A stretch of 64,000 bases of DNA from Actinoallomurus bryophytorum (GTDB lineage Bacteria; Actinomycetota; Actinomycetes; Streptosporangiales; Streptosporangiaceae): NCBI RefSeq assembly GCF_006716425.1, contig NZ_VFOZ01000001.1, positions 3,782,001-3,846,000 of the forward strand, read 5' to 3'. Both the position numbers and the translations under genes were made by a program. This document shows, one piece after another, positions 23,980 through 32,671 of this stretch (its first letter is position 1; the number at the start of each line of letters is the position of its first letter). The notes beneath the pieces were generated by a model. The model saw nothing but the letters and a program-made list of their open reading frames with translations, was not told the origin of the DNA and searched no databases.

Positions 23980-24696
23980 ATGAGCGATATGCCGGCACGA
24001 CTCGACGACCTGATCAGCTTCGTCAAGCAACAGCACCCCGAAGGCGGCCCGCTGGACCACCTCTCCGACGCCGTCCTCACCTCCGAGCGCCTCGGCGAGG
24101 TCGCCGACCACCTCATCGGCCACTTCGTCGACCAGGCCCGCAAGGCGGGCGCGTCCTGGACCGAGATCGGCCAGTACATGGGGGTGAGCAAGCAGGCCGC
24201 ACAGAAGCGTTTCGTCCAGAAGAAGACCGATGCGCCGGAATCGCTCGAGGGCGGTGTCTTCGCGCGGTTCAGCCAGCAGGCCCGCCACGCGATCGTGCAG
24301 GCGCAGGAGGAGGCGCGCTCCGCCGGTCACGACTACATCGGTACCGAGCACATCCTGCTCGGACTGCTGCACGAGCCGGATGCCCTGGCGGCCAAGGCGA
24401 TCGAGGCCCAGGGGGTCTCGCTCGACCAGGTGCGCACCGGCGTGACGGCCATCCTCGGCCCGGCAGGGCAGGCCCCGAACGGCCACATCCCCTTCACGCC
24501 GCGCGCCAAGAAGGTATACGAGCTGACCGTACGGGAGGCCCTGCGGCTCGGCCACAACTACGTCGGCACGGAGCACGTCCTGCTGGGCCTGTTCGACGAG
24601 GAGGAAGGCCTCGCGGCCAGGGCCCTGGCCGAGCTCGGCGTATCGAAGGACGTGGCCGAGGCCTGGATCGTCGAAGAACTCTCGCGAACGGCCTAA
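23980..24696 (+). CDS. HTH-Clp_N fusion regulator
   Basis: 238 residues. N-terminal about 80 residues hold a helix-turn-helix (SWTEIGQYMGVSKQAAQKRF near 55-75); residues about 90-235 are two Clp N repeats (FSQQARHAIVQAQEEARSAG...YIGTEHILLGLL and VYELTVREALRLGHNYVGTE then HVLLGLFDEEEG). There is no ATPase. Likely a DNA-binding sensor whose Clp_N module binds a protein or modified residue, with autoregulation through the palindromes that touch its start codon (inference). The stop codon overlaps the convergent VOC gene's end. A piece of the coding region is duplicated at 7554-7657. Confidence 0.85.
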   Translation: MSDMPARLDDLISFVKQQHPEGGPLDHLSDAVLTSERLGEVADHLIGHFVDQARKAGASWTEIGQYMGVSKQAAQKRFVQKKTDAPESLEGGVFARFSQQARHAIVQAQEEARSAGHDYIGTEHILLGLLHEPDALAAKAIEAQGVSLDQVRTGVTAILGPAGQAPNGHIPFTPRAKKVYELTVREALRLGHNYVGTEHVLLGLFDEEEGLAARALAELGVSKDVAEAWIVEELSRTA

Positions 24697-25073
24697 CGCG
24701 GGGCGAGCCACTCCTGCAGCTCGATCAGGTTCCCCTCCGGGTCGCGCAGGTGCGCCACGCGCAGCCGCTCCCTCATCACCGACGGCTCGGTGATCAGGGT
24801 GGCGCCGCGCGCGACCACCGAGGCGGCGTACTCCTCGACGTCGTCCACCTTGAGAACGACGAGCGCCCGGTCGCCGGCGGCCGCGGCCAGGCCGGGCAGG
24901 GAGCGTACGAGATCGGCGCGGTCGTGGAGTGCGATCCCGGCCGCGCCCGCCTCGAACTTGGCGTACGGACCGCTGTCGTCATCGAACTGCGGCTTCAGCC
25001 CGAGAACGTCCCGGTAGAACCGGAAGCACATCGTAAAGTCGGACACGATCAGCCGTACCTGGGCGAGTTCCAT
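24693..25073 (-). CDS. VOC-superfamily (glyoxalase/bleomycin-resistance-like) protein
   Basis: 126 residues from ATG 25073. Two beta-alpha-beta-beta-beta modules: MELAQVRLIVSDFTMCFRFY followed by RDVLGLKPQFDDDSGPYAKF, and the second with VVLKVDDVEEYAASVVARGA and VAHLRDPEGNLIELQEW, whose final glutamate is the usual metal or substrate residue. Function within the superfamily is open. Convergent with the HTH-Clp_N gene (4-base overlap). A 76-base piece is copied, inverted, at 7656-7731. Confidence 0.82.
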   Translation of the reverse strand: MELAQVRLIVSDFTMCFRFYRDVLGLKPQFDDDSGPYAKFEAGAAGIALHDRADLVRSLPGLAAAAGDRALVVLKVDDVEEYAASVVARGATLITEPSVMRERLRVAHLRDPEGNLIELQEWLAPR

Positions 25074-25187
25074 GGCCTGAATTGTCCCGAAAGCAGGTGT
25101 GAGGCCCACGGCGCCCCCCGTGCCCGGCAGGCGGCGGGGGTAGAGTCCAGGCATATTTTGGAATCGGATTCGGTTGCCGGAGGCCGC

Positions 25188-26315
25188 ATGGACGCCCAGG
25201 ACTTCGCCGACGTACTCGACGCCGTCCGCTCCTTCGTACGCGAGAAGGTCCTCCCGCGCGAGGACGAGATCGAGGAGACCGACCAGATCCCGGCCGAGCT
25301 GCGCCAGGCCTCCGCCGACATGGGCCTGTTCGGGTACGCGCTGCCGGAGGCGTACGGCGGCCTGGGCCTGTCGATGAGCGAAGAGGTACGCCTGGCGTTC
25401 GAGCTCGGCTACGCGAGCCCCGCGTTCCGCTCGATGTTCGGCACCAGCAACGGCATCGCCGGGCAGGTCATCGTCAAGGCCGGCACCGGCGACCAGAAGG
25501 CGCACTGGCTCCCACGGCTCGCGAGCGGCGAGGTCATCGGGTCGTTCGCGCTCACCGAGGCCGAGGCGGGCTCGGACCCCAGCACCCTGACGACCACCGC
25601 CACCCGAGACGGCGACGACTACGTCATCAACGGCAGTAAGCGATTCATCACCAACGCGCCAGAGGCCGACGTGTTCATGGTCTTCGCGCGCACCGGAGGC
25701 GAGGGCGGCCGCGGCATCTCGACGTTCATCGTCGAGGCGGGCACAGACGGCCTCACCGTCGGCCCGTCCGACGAGAAGATGGGCCAGCGCGGCGCGCACA
25801 CCGCCGAGGTCTTCTTCGACGGCGTACGCGTCGAGGCGGAGGCGATGGTCGGCGAGGAGGGCACTGGCTTCCGTACCGCGATGGCCTCGCTCTCACACGG
25901 GCGCGTGCACATCGCCGCCGTCTGCGTCGGCGTGGCCCAGCGGATCCTGGACGAGACCGTGGCGTACGCGAAGGAGCGGCGGCAGGGCGGGCAGCGGATC
26001 GCCGACCACCAGCTGATCCAGGGCCTCATCGCCGACTCCCAGACCGAGCTGTACGCGGGCCGCGCGATGGTGCTCCAGGCCGCCGAGGCGTTCGACTCCG
26101 GAGAGGACCGCAGGCTCGGCCCGTCGTGCGCGAAGTACTTCTGCTCGGAGATGGCCGGGCGCGTCGCCGACCGTGCGGTACAGGTCTTCGGCGGCATGGG
26201 CTACATGCGCGGCGTCGCCGTCGAGCGGCTCTATCGCGACGTCCGGCTGTTCCGCATCTACGAGGGAACGAGCCAGATCCAGCAGCTCGTCATCGCCCGC
26301 GCGCTGGTCCGCTGA
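25188..26315 (+). CDS. acyl-CoA dehydrogenase
   Basis: FAD enzyme that oxidises acyl-CoA to enoyl-CoA in fatty-acid or amino-acid breakdown. 375 residues from ATG 25188 with GGAGG upstream. Motifs: FALTEAEAGSDPSTL (signature 1), ITNAPEADVFMVFART, MGQRGAHTAEVFFDGVRV, VQVFGGMGYMRGVAVERLYR (signature 2), and the catalytic glutamate in RIYEGTSQIQQ near residue 360. Length is normal. Followed by tRNA genes, so it is a single-gene unit. Confidence 0.94.
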   Translation: MDAQDFADVLDAVRSFVREKVLPREDEIEETDQIPAELRQASADMGLFGYALPEAYGGLGLSMSEEVRLAFELGYASPAFRSMFGTSNGIAGQVIVKAGTGDQKAHWLPRLASGEVIGSFALTEAEAGSDPSTLTTTATRDGDDYVINGSKRFITNAPEADVFMVFARTGGEGGRGISTFIVEAGTDGLTVGPSDEKMGQRGAHTAEVFFDGVRVEAEAMVGEEGTGFRTAMASLSHGRVHIAAVCVGVAQRILDETVAYAKERRQGGQRIADHQLIQGLIADSQTELYAGRAMVLQAAEAFDSGEDRRLGPSCAKYFCSEMAGRVADRAVQVFGGMGYMRGVAVERLYRDVRLFRIYEGTSQIQQLVIARALVR

Positions 26316-26395
26316 GAGCCTGTGCGGGAGGGTCGTTTTCGATTTCCTCCTCCCTGCGCCAACCGTGTATGGTTACGGAGCGCAGAAGGCCGCAA

Positions 26396-26468
26396 GCCCC
26401 CTTAGCTCAGTCGGCAGAGCGTCTCCATGGTAAGGAGAAGGTCTACGGTTCGATTCCGTAAGGGGGCT
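26396..26468 (+). tRNA. tRNA-Thr (anticodon GGT)
   Basis: 73-nt cloverleaf: acceptor GCCCCCT/AGGGGGC, D arm TAGCTCAG...GAGC, anticodon stem TCTCC/GGAGA with loop ATGGTAA, T arm CTACGGTTCGATTCCGTAA. Discriminator T is followed by an encoded CCA (26469-26471). Confidence 0.95.
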
Positions 26469-26575
26469 CCACCAGCCGGTGTACACACATCTCTCACGAA
26501 GAGCGTGATGTCGGCTGTTCCGGGTGCGGGCGGGCAGTCCTGTATTCTGTCCCCGGTCCTCCCGGATTTGTTCGT

Positions 26576-26649
26576 GGCGGAGTAGCTCAGTCAGGCAGAG
26601 CAAGCGGCTCATAATCGCTGTGTCGCCGGTTCAAGTCCGGCCTCCGCTA
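26576..26649 (+). tRNA. tRNA-Met (elongator, anticodon CAT)
   Basis: 74-nt cloverleaf: acceptor GGCGGAG/CTCCGCT with a terminal G-U pair, anticodon stem AGCGG/TCGCT with loop CTCATAA, T arm GCCGGTTCAAGTCCGGC, discriminator A. The paired first base and lack of the initiator GGG/CCC anticodon-stem pairs mark it as the elongator type. Confidence 0.93.
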
Positions 26650-26732
26650 CTACCTCACCGATCGCCTGCACTGCGAGCGGTCCGGCGAGGGATGTCCGTC
26701 CAGTTGTCCCTCACGCAGAAAGGCACTCCCCA

Positions 26733-26897
26733 GTGGCTGCCACCGACGTACGGCCGAAGATCACGCTGGCCTGCCAGGAGTGCAAGCACCGCAACTACAT
26801 CACGCGGAAGAACCGGCGTAACGACCCGGACCGCATGGAGCTGCAGAAGTACTGCCCCAACTGCCGCAAGCACCAGGCACACCGCGAGACCCGCTAG
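26733..26897 (+). CDS. rpmG: 50S ribosomal protein L33
   Basis: 54 residues from GTG 26733 with AGAAAGG ten bases upstream. Reads [20 protein letters not shown] then [20 protein letters not shown] and [14 protein letters not shown]. The CxxC...CxxC pairs (CQEC, CPNC) make it the zinc-binding C+ form of L33. Lies directly after tRNA-Met and before the HadA-like gene, the common actinomycete order tRNA-rpmG-hadAB. Confidence 0.95.
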   Translation: MAATDVRPKITLACQECKHRNYITRKNRRNDPDRMELQKYCPNCRKHQAHRETR

Positions 26898-27028
26898 TCC
26901 ACGCGACGCTTGTAGTCCGGCATTCCTGACGTTCACGGCCCGCCCCGACCAGCTGTCGGGGCGGGCTGAACCACGTTCTGTTACCGTCGCCACAACGGCA
27001 CACGCTGGGACGCGAAGGGATGGATTGC

Positions 27029-27466
27029 ATGGCCTTGAACCGCGACTTCATCGGGCGGGCGTTCCCGTCTCAGGAGCCGTACGAGATCACCCGGGTGAAG
27101 ATCAAGGAGTTCGCGGACGCGATCGGTGACCTGAACCCGATCTACCGCGACCAGGACGCCGCCAAGGCGGCCGGCCACCCCGACGTGCTCGCGCCGCCGA
27201 CCTTCCCGATCGTCCTCGCGCTGGGCGGTGACTCGCTCGACGACCCCGAGCTCGGCCTCAACTGGGCGATGGTGGTCCACGGCGAACAGCGCTTCGAATA
27301 CCGCAGGCCGCTGCGCGCCGGCGACGTGGTGACCACCGAGTCGACCATCGCCGGCATGCGCTCGATCGGGCGCAACGAACGACTCGAGCTCCAGACCGTC
27401 ATCACCACGGTCGAGGGCGAGCACGTCTGCACCGCGCACAACGTCCTGATCGAGCGGGGGGCCTGA
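27029..27466 (+). CDS. MaoC-like dehydratase, HadA-type subunit
   Basis: 145 residues from ATG 27029 (ATG 27020 also in frame). Begins MALNRDFIGRAFPSQEPYEI and has a hot-dog fold pattern with IGDLNPIYRDQDAAKAAGHP and VLAPPTFPIVLAL. It lacks the full catalytic hydratase-2 motif, which resides in the partner subunit at 27469. Equivalent to HadA of the mycobacterial (3R)-hydroxyacyl-ACP dehydratase, used in fatty-acid elongation; here next to hadB-like and murB genes, the conserved order in actinomycetes. Two-base gap to the next gene. Confidence 0.88.
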   Translation: MALNRDFIGRAFPSQEPYEITRVKIKEFADAIGDLNPIYRDQDAAKAAGHPDVLAPPTFPIVLALGGDSLDDPELGLNWAMVVHGEQRFEYRRPLRAGDVVTTESTIAGMRSIGRNERLELQTVITTVEGEHVCTAHNVLIERGA

Positions 27467-27468
27467 GC

Positions 27469-27894
27469 ATGACCGCCACGGTGAAGTACGACGACGTCGA
27501 GGTCGGCCAGGAGATCCCGGCACGCACCTACCCGGTGCGCCGCGTCGACCTGGTCAAGTACGCGGGCGCGTCCGGCGACTTCAACCCGATCCACTGGGAC
27601 GAGAAGTTCGCCAAGTCCGTCGGCCTGCCCGACATCATCGCGCACGGCATGTTCACCATGGCCGAGGGCGGCAGGTTCGTCACCGACTGGGCCGGCGACC
27701 CGGGCGCGGTGATCGACTACGGCGTCCGCTTCTCCTCGATGGTCGTGGTGCCCTACGACGACAGCGCGGAGATCGTGATCAGCGGCAAGATCGAGGACAA
27801 GCTCGACGACAACTCCGTCGTGGTCGCGCTCACCGCACGCTCCGCAGGAGAGAAGGTCCTCACCCGCGCCAAAGCCACGGTGCGCCTCGCCTGA
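27469..27894 (+). CDS. MaoC-like dehydratase, HadB-type catalytic subunit
   Basis: 141 residues. Contains the hydratase-2 catalytic block YAGASGDFNPIHWDEKFAKS with Asp and His (GDFNPIHWD) around residues 37-46 and AHGMFTMAEGGRFVTDW. Forms a heterodimer with the preceding HadA-like subunit and dehydrates 3-hydroxyacyl-ACP/CoA. The stop TGA shares its last A with the murB ATG, so translation is coupled to murB. Confidence 0.9.
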   Translation: MTATVKYDDVEVGQEIPARTYPVRRVDLVKYAGASGDFNPIHWDEKFAKSVGLPDIIAHGMFTMAEGGRFVTDWAGDPGAVIDYGVRFSSMVVVPYDDSAEIVISGKIEDKLDDNSVVVALTARSAGEKVLTRAKATVRLA

Positions 27895-28964
27895 TGGCCG
27901 TGCTCTGCGAGGGGGTGAACCTCGCCGGCTACACCACGCTGCGGCTCGGCGGCCCGGCGCAATGGTTCGTCGAGGCCACGACCGATGACGAGCTGATCGG
28001 CGCCGTGCGCAAGGCCGACGAGGCCGGCACGGACGTCCTCGTCCTCGGCGGGGGCAGCAACCTCGTCGTCGCCGACGAGGGCTTCGGCGGCACCGTGGTG
28101 CACGTCGCCACCCGCGGGGTCATGATCTCCCCGGGCGCTTCCGGCGGGCGGGTGCTCGTACGCGCGCAAGCGGGCGAGGAGTGGGAGCCGTTCGTCGCGC
28201 GCTGCGTGGAGGAGGGCCTCGCCGGGGTGGAGTGCCTCTCGGGCATCCCCGGCCGCCTCGGCGCCACCCCGATCCAGAACGTCGGCGCGTACGGCCAGGA
28301 CGTCAGCGAGACGATCACCTGGGTCCGCGCGTACGACCGCGAGCGCCGCGAGGTCGTCACACTGGACAGGGACGCCTGCTGTTTCAGCTACCGGGGCAGC
28401 GCCTTCAAGGGATCCAGCCGCTACGTGGTGCTGGAGGTGGCGTTCGCACTCGAGCTCGCGGACCTGTCCACCCCGGTCCGCTACGCCGAGCTGGCCCGCA
28501 CCCTCGGCGTCGAGCCGGGCGACCGCGTTCCGCTGAAGGACGCACGCGAGGCGGTGCTGACCCTGCGCCGCGGCAAGGGCATGGTCCTGGACGCCGCCGA
28601 CCCGGACACCCGCAGCGCCGGCTCCTTCTTCACCAACCCGATCCTGGACGCCGGCCAGCTCGCCGACCTGGAGAAACGCGTCACGGACCGGCTCGGCCCG
28701 GACGCGAGCTTCCCCCGCTATCCCGAGGCGGACGGCCACGTGAAGACCTCGGCCGCCTGGCTCATCGACAAGGCCGGCTTCGCCAAGGGACACGCGCGCG
28801 GCCCGGTACGCATCTCCTCCAAGCACACGCTCGCCCTCACCAACCCCGATGGCGCCCGCACCGAGGACCTGCTGGAGCTGGCCCGCGAGGTCCGCGACGG
28901 CGTACGCGCCGCGTTCGGCGTCACCCTCGTCAACGAACCCGTTTTCGTCGGCGTACGCCTCTAG
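27894..28964 (+). CDS. murB: UDP-N-acetylmuramate dehydrogenase
   Basis: FAD-dependent cytosolic enzyme that reduces enolpyruvyl-UDP-GlcNAc to UDP-MurNAc in peptidoglycan synthesis. 356 residues. FAD loop VLVLGGGSNLVVADEGF near residue 50, ECLSGIPGRLGATPIQNVGA near 115, FSYRGSAFKGSSRYVV, the catalytic serine block RSAGSFFTNPIL near 240, and C-terminal KTSAAWLIDKAGFAKG. Long type I form. Start overlaps the hadB stop by one base. Confidence 0.95.
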   Translation: MAVLCEGVNLAGYTTLRLGGPAQWFVEATTDDELIGAVRKADEAGTDVLVLGGGSNLVVADEGFGGTVVHVATRGVMISPGASGGRVLVRAQAGEEWEPFVARCVEEGLAGVECLSGIPGRLGATPIQNVGAYGQDVSETITWVRAYDRERREVVTLDRDACCFSYRGSAFKGSSRYVVLEVAFALELADLSTPVRYAELARTLGVEPGDRVPLKDAREAVLTLRRGKGMVLDAADPDTRSAGSFFTNPILDAGQLADLEKRVTDRLGPDASFPRYPEADGHVKTSAAWLIDKAGFAKGHARGPVRISSKHTLALTNPDGARTEDLLELAREVRDGVRAAFGVTLVNEPVFVGVRL

Positions 28965-29006
28965 CCTCGCGGGAATCCCGGCCCGAGAGCGGACGTTTCA
29001 GCGAGC

Positions 29007-29516
29007 ATGCCGATCCGGGGTTTGAATCACGCGGTTCTCTACGTACGCGACGCTCAGCGCAGCGCCGCCTTCTACCGCGACGTGCTGGGGTTCCGAGAGA
29101 TCGTCAGCATGCCGAACGCGGTGTTCATGCGGGCGCCGGAGTCCGACAACGACCACGACCTTGGCCTGTTCGGGATCGGGGACGCCGCGACGGCGTCTCC
29201 GGCCGGCCGGTCCTCCGTCGGCCTGTACCACCTGGCCTGGGAGGTTCCGACCCTCGCCGACCTGAGCGACCACCTCAGGCGGCTGGCCGACGCCGGGGCG
29301 CTGGTCGGGGCGAGCGACCACGGCAGCACCAAGGCGCTGTACGCCAAGGACCCCGACGGACTGGAGTTCGAGGTGTCCTGGCTGGTGCCGCACGAACTCC
29401 TCGGCGACGACACGGACACGACCACGCGGCGGCTCGACCTCGACGCCGAGATCGAGCGCTACGGGGCCGACCGGGTCGGTGCGCTCAGCCGGGTGCCGGG
29501 AACAGCACGTGCGTGA
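29007..29516 (+). CDS. VOC-family dioxygenase-like protein
   Basis: 169 residues. Starts MPIRGLNHAVLYVRDAQRSA with a metal-ligand histidine (NHAVLYV), followed by FYRDVLGFREI, a second histidine GLYHLAWEVP and the glutamate block YAKDPDGLEFEVSW. This His-His-Glu set is the 2-His-1-carboxylate site of extradiol-dioxygenase/glyoxalase relatives. Substrate unknown. The 3' end overlaps the convergent GNAT gene by 32 bases. Confidence 0.85.
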   Translation: MPIRGLNHAVLYVRDAQRSAAFYRDVLGFREIVSMPNAVFMRAPESDNDHDLGLFGIGDAATASPAGRSSVGLYHLAWEVPTLADLSDHLRRLADAGALVGASDHGSTKALYAKDPDGLEFEVSWLVPHELLGDDTDTTTRRLDLDAEIERYGADRVGALSRVPGTARA

Positions 29517-30414
29517 AGTCGTCCACGCGGGTGCCGTCCGGGCCCTCGAAGCGTGAGCGCTCCGTCGCCTCGCGCTCGAACCCGGCCTTCTCCAGCACCC
29601 GCCGGGACGCCAGATTGTCCGGTGCCGTGCCGGCCACGAGCCGCTGGACGCCGATCGCGAACGCCCAGGCGCTGAGCAGCCGCACCGCCTGGGTGGCGAC
29701 GCCGCGCCCGCGAAACTCCGGCCGCATGCTGTAGCCGACCGAAGCCTGACGGCAGAACGCCTCGTTGAACATCGCCACGTCACCGGCGAACTCCCCGTCG
29801 ACCCGGATGGTGAAGGCCGCCCGTATACCGGCCAGCCACTCGCTCGCCGCGACGGCGCACCGCCGCTCGGCCCCCGCACGCGTCGGGTCGAACGGGTACA
29901 CCATCCGCGCACGTACGTCCGCCAGGTTGAGCAGCGCGAACACGTCGTCCACGTCCGCCATGCCCAGCGGCCGCAGTGTCACCTCGCCCGAGCCCAGAAC
30001 CTCGCCCGGCAGGTCGGGGAGCGGGCGCACGGCCGGGTCGGGCGGATCGCCGGGAAGCCGGGCCCACACCACCTCGTCGCGCCGTCCTCCGCCCAGGAGG
30101 CGCCCGCCACGCCGTACGGCCTCGCGGGTGAAGCCGGCGTTCAGGGCGACGCGCTGAGAGATCGTGTCCGTGATGTCGGTGACCATCTCCAGCCGCTCCC
30201 CGGCCTGCCCGCACAGGGCGCGTACGGCGGCGCTCGCCACGCCTCGGCGGCGCTGCTCCGGCGACACCCAGAAGGTCAGCTCCGCGGTGCCGGGCCGTAC
30301 GGGGGCCAGCGCGAGGCCGCCCACGAGCCTCTCGCCGTCGAGCACCGCATGGGTGGCGGCCAGGTACGGCGCCAGCAGGGAGGCCTGGGCGGGTGTGGGG
30401 GTTCGCAGGTGCAT
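29485..30414 (-). CDS. tandem GNAT-domain acetyltransferase
   Basis: About 309 residues from ATG 30414 (GTG 30432 would add six). Two GNAT domains: the N-terminal one with LTFWVSPEQRRRGVASAAVR and RVALNAGFTREA, and the C-terminal RimJ/RimL-like one with VGYSMRPEFRGRGVATQAVR and NLASRRVLEKAGFEREATER. Both retain an acetyl-CoA R/QxxGxG/A loop. Target (protein N-terminus or small molecule) unknown. Confidence 0.87.
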   Translation of the reverse strand: MHLRTPTPAQASLLAPYLAATHAVLDGERLVGGLALAPVRPGTAELTFWVSPEQRRRGVASAAVRALCGQAGERLEMVTDITDTISQRVALNAGFTREAVRRGGRLLGGGRRDEVVWARLPGDPPDPAVRPLPDLPGEVLGSGEVTLRPLGMADVDDVFALLNLADVRARMVYPFDPTRAGAERRCAVAASEWLAGIRAAFTIRVDGEFAGDVAMFNEAFCRQASVGYSMRPEFRGRGVATQAVRLLSAWAFAIGVQRLVAGTAPDNLASRRVLEKAGFEREATERSRFEGPDGTRVDDFTHVLFPAPG

Positions 30415-30457
30415 GACGGCCGATGCTGCCACCGACCGTGCCGGTCCGTCACCCCGT

Positions 30458-31483
30458 TTACGGCGCGGGCGTACGCAGCCAGGCGTCGACGTCCTCCAGC
30501 ATCCGTTTTTGCAGGTCGGCCGGTGCCGAGGAGCCGCGGATCGAGCAGCGCGCCAGCTCCGCCAGCTCGGCGTCGGTGAAACCGTGGACCTCGCGCGCCA
30601 GCTCGTACTGGCGCGTGAGCCGCGAGCCGAACAGCAACGGGTCGTCGGCGCCCAGCGCGATCGGCACGCCCGCCTCGAAGATCTGCCGGACCGGCACGTC
30701 CTCCGGTGCCGCGAAGACCCCCAGGCCGACGTTCGAGGCCGGGCAGACCTCCAGCGTCACGCCGCGCGCGGCCAGAGTGTCCAGCAGGGCGGGATCGTCG
30801 GCCGCGCGCACCCCGTGCCCGATGCGGTCGGCGCCCAGGGCGTCCAGGCAGGCGCGTACGCTCGCCGGGCCGAGCAGCTCGCCGCCATGCGGAGTCGACA
30901 GCAGGCCGGCGCGCTTGGCGATGCGGAACGCCGCGTCGAAGTCGTACGCCCGCCCGCGCCGCTCGTCATTGGACAGCCCGAAGCCCACGACGCCGTGCCC
31001 CGCGTACTGGACCGCGAGACGGGCCAGTGTCCGCGCGTCGAGCGGGTGCCGCGTGCGGTTCGCTGCGATGATCACCCCGACGCCCACGCCGGACGCCTCG
31101 GACGCCTCGCGCGCCGCGTCCATCACCAGCTCGGTGAAGGGCGTGAGCCCGCCGAAGCGCGCGCCGTACCCGCTCGGGTCCACCTGGATCTCCAGCCAGC
31201 CGGACCCCTCCGCCGCCTCGTCCTCGGCCGTCTCGCGTACGAGCCGGCGTACGTCCTCCTCGGTGCGCAGCACCGACCGGGCGATGTCGTAGAGCCGCTG
31301 GAACCGGAACCAGCCGCGTTCGTCCGTCGCGTGCAGGTGCGGCGGCCACTCCTCTTCCAGAGCGTCGGGCAGGTGCACGCGATGTCTGCGGGCCAGCTCC
31401 ACGAGCGTGGTGTGGCGCATCGAGCCGGTGAAGTGCACGTGTAGATGGGTCTTGGGCAGCGCGGGGATCGGACGGGCCTCCAT
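30458..31483 (-). CDS. adenosine deaminase family protein
   Basis: About 341 residues from ATG 31483. Metal-dependent deaminase TIM barrel: PKTHLHVHFTGSM (HxH near residue 16), GFGLSNDERRGRAYDF (the usual GxDLxGxE block, here GFGLSNDE), STPHGGELLG (HxGE near 205), RIGHGVRA and LEVCPASNVGLGVF, PIALGADDPLLFGS (DDP). The set fits purine deaminase; the altered LSNDE suggests an adenosine deaminase-like branch, so exact substrate is less sure. No close operon partners. Confidence 0.88.
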   Translation of the reverse strand: MEARPIPALPKTHLHVHFTGSMRHTTLVELARRHRVHLPDALEEEWPPHLHATDERGWFRFQRLYDIARSVLRTEEDVRRLVRETAEDEAAEGSGWLEIQVDPSGYGARFGGLTPFTELVMDAAREASEASGVGVGVIIAANRTRHPLDARTLARLAVQYAGHGVVGFGLSNDERRGRAYDFDAAFRIAKRAGLLSTPHGGELLGPASVRACLDALGADRIGHGVRAADDPALLDTLAARGVTLEVCPASNVGLGVFAAPEDVPVRQIFEAGVPIALGADDPLLFGSRLTRQYELAREVHGFTDAELAELARCSIRGSSAPADLQKRMLEDVDAWLRTPAP

Positions 31484-31586
31484 GTGGAGATATTGCCGCA
31501 CCCGGCGACGCCGCGATGCGACCTCCCCCGGCAGAGCACCTCCGCGCGCCGTACGGGAGACGCCGGAAAAAAGTTTGAAGAGGCGT

Positions 31587-31614
31587 GCAACCCCCCGTGG
31601 GGTTCACGCGTATA
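31587..31614 (+). promoter_or_regulatory. candidate ECF-sigma promoter before the secreted-protein/sigma-factor operon
   Basis: GCAACC at 31587-31592, a 16-base spacer and CGTATA at 31609-31614, 42 bases before the ATG at 31656. A CAACC-type -35 is common in SigE-family ECF targets. If used by the sigma factor in the same operon it would be autoregulatory; unproven. Confidence 0.4.
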
Positions 31615-31655
31615 TGAGGGGCGCGAGAGATCAACCAGGCTGAAAGGGCTTACGA

Positions 31656-32591
31656 ATGAAGACGCTCAAGGTAGCTCTGCTTGTCACCACGGCCGCTGGC
31701 GCCGTCGCCGCCGGTGGTGTGACTTACGCGACCGTTGGCAACAGCAGCCCCGCTCCGAGTGCGCAGGCCGCCAAGGACGCGTCCGTGGCCAACCCCGCGG
31801 CCAAGCTGCCCGCCGTTCCGGCGGTTCCGGCGCTCCCATCGGTGCCGACCTGCCTGCCCAACCTGCCGAAGGGCAAGGCGCTCGACCAGGCCAAGGCGAA
31901 GATCAGCCAGGAGATCAAGGCGCTGGCCGCCAAGGCCCCGCAGACTCCGGTGGTCCTGCCCGCGCTGCCCGGCGGCAAGCTGCCCGCGGTTCCCGTCGAC
32001 AAGCTGCCCAAGGTGCCCGCCGGCAAGCTGACCAAGCTGCCCAAGGTGCCCAGTGTTCTGACGGCCGCTCAGCTCGCCAAGCTGCCGGTGGGCAAGCTGC
32101 CCACCTGCAAGGCCGGCGAGAGCAAGGCCGAGTCCGCCGCGCCGCCGAAGGTGCCGGGTGTGCCGAACCTCCCGATCCCGACCAGCGTCGACTGCAGCAA
32201 GGTCCCCGCGGTCATCAAGAACGAGGAGGCCCGCGCCAAGCAGTTCAACCTGCCGAACGGCATGACGGTGGGCGCCAGCCACGCGCACAAGATCGTCATC
32301 CAGAGCCGCGCCGCGTGCGAGTACACCCAGGAGCTGGCCGGCGGCCTTCCCGGATTCGTCACCGTGGACCGCATCAAGACCCCGCCGCAGGTCACCCTGG
32401 CCGAGCTGGCGTCCGGCCTGCGGATGCCCGGCGACTTCGTCTCGGTGAATGGCGTGGACACCTGGCAGACTCCGGCCCACGACGGCATGCTGTGGTACTC
32501 GGACAAGGGCTACGCGATCCGGATCACGGGCAACAACCCCGCGACCGACGCACTGCTGCCGGGTATCGCTTCGCAGCTTCGCGCTAAGTGA
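31656..32591 (+). CDS. secreted Pro/Lys-rich protein, unknown function
   Basis: 311 residues with a signal peptide (MKTLKVALLVTTAAGAVAAG) and likely export. Residues about 45-145 are a low-complexity region of LPxVP and KLPxVP repeats, e.g. LPAVPVDKLPKVPAGKLTKL. Then a cysteine-containing domain (four cysteines: TCLPN, TCKAG, DCSKV, ACEYT) and a beta-rich C-terminus with TVDRIKTPPQVTLAELASGL. No family recognised. The stop overlaps GTG 32588, so it is coupled to the sigma-factor reading frame. Confidence 0.72.
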   Translation: MKTLKVALLVTTAAGAVAAGGVTYATVGNSSPAPSAQAAKDASVANPAAKLPAVPAVPALPSVPTCLPNLPKGKALDQAKAKISQEIKALAAKAPQTPVVLPALPGGKLPAVPVDKLPKVPAGKLTKLPKVPSVLTAAQLAKLPVGKLPTCKAGESKAESAAPPKVPGVPNLPIPTSVDCSKVPAVIKNEEARAKQFNLPNGMTVGASHAHKIVIQSRAACEYTQELAGGLPGFVTVDRIKTPPQVTLAELASGLRMPGDFVSVNGVDTWQTPAHDGMLWYSDKGYAIRITGNNPATDALLPGIASQLRAK

Positions 32592-32671
32592 CCTCGGCGC
32601 GGGTGGCCCCGGCGCGGAGGGCCACCCGCGACCGGACGGCATTTGATCTGGCGTTCACCGGACGGAGCACG

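Noticed and set aside
23973-25187. Upstream extension of the acyl-CoA dehydrogenase frame back to 23973
   Set aside because: It would overlap the HTH-Clp_N gene in another frame and the VOC gene on the other strand; ATG 25188 has GGAGG and matches the family's N-terminus.
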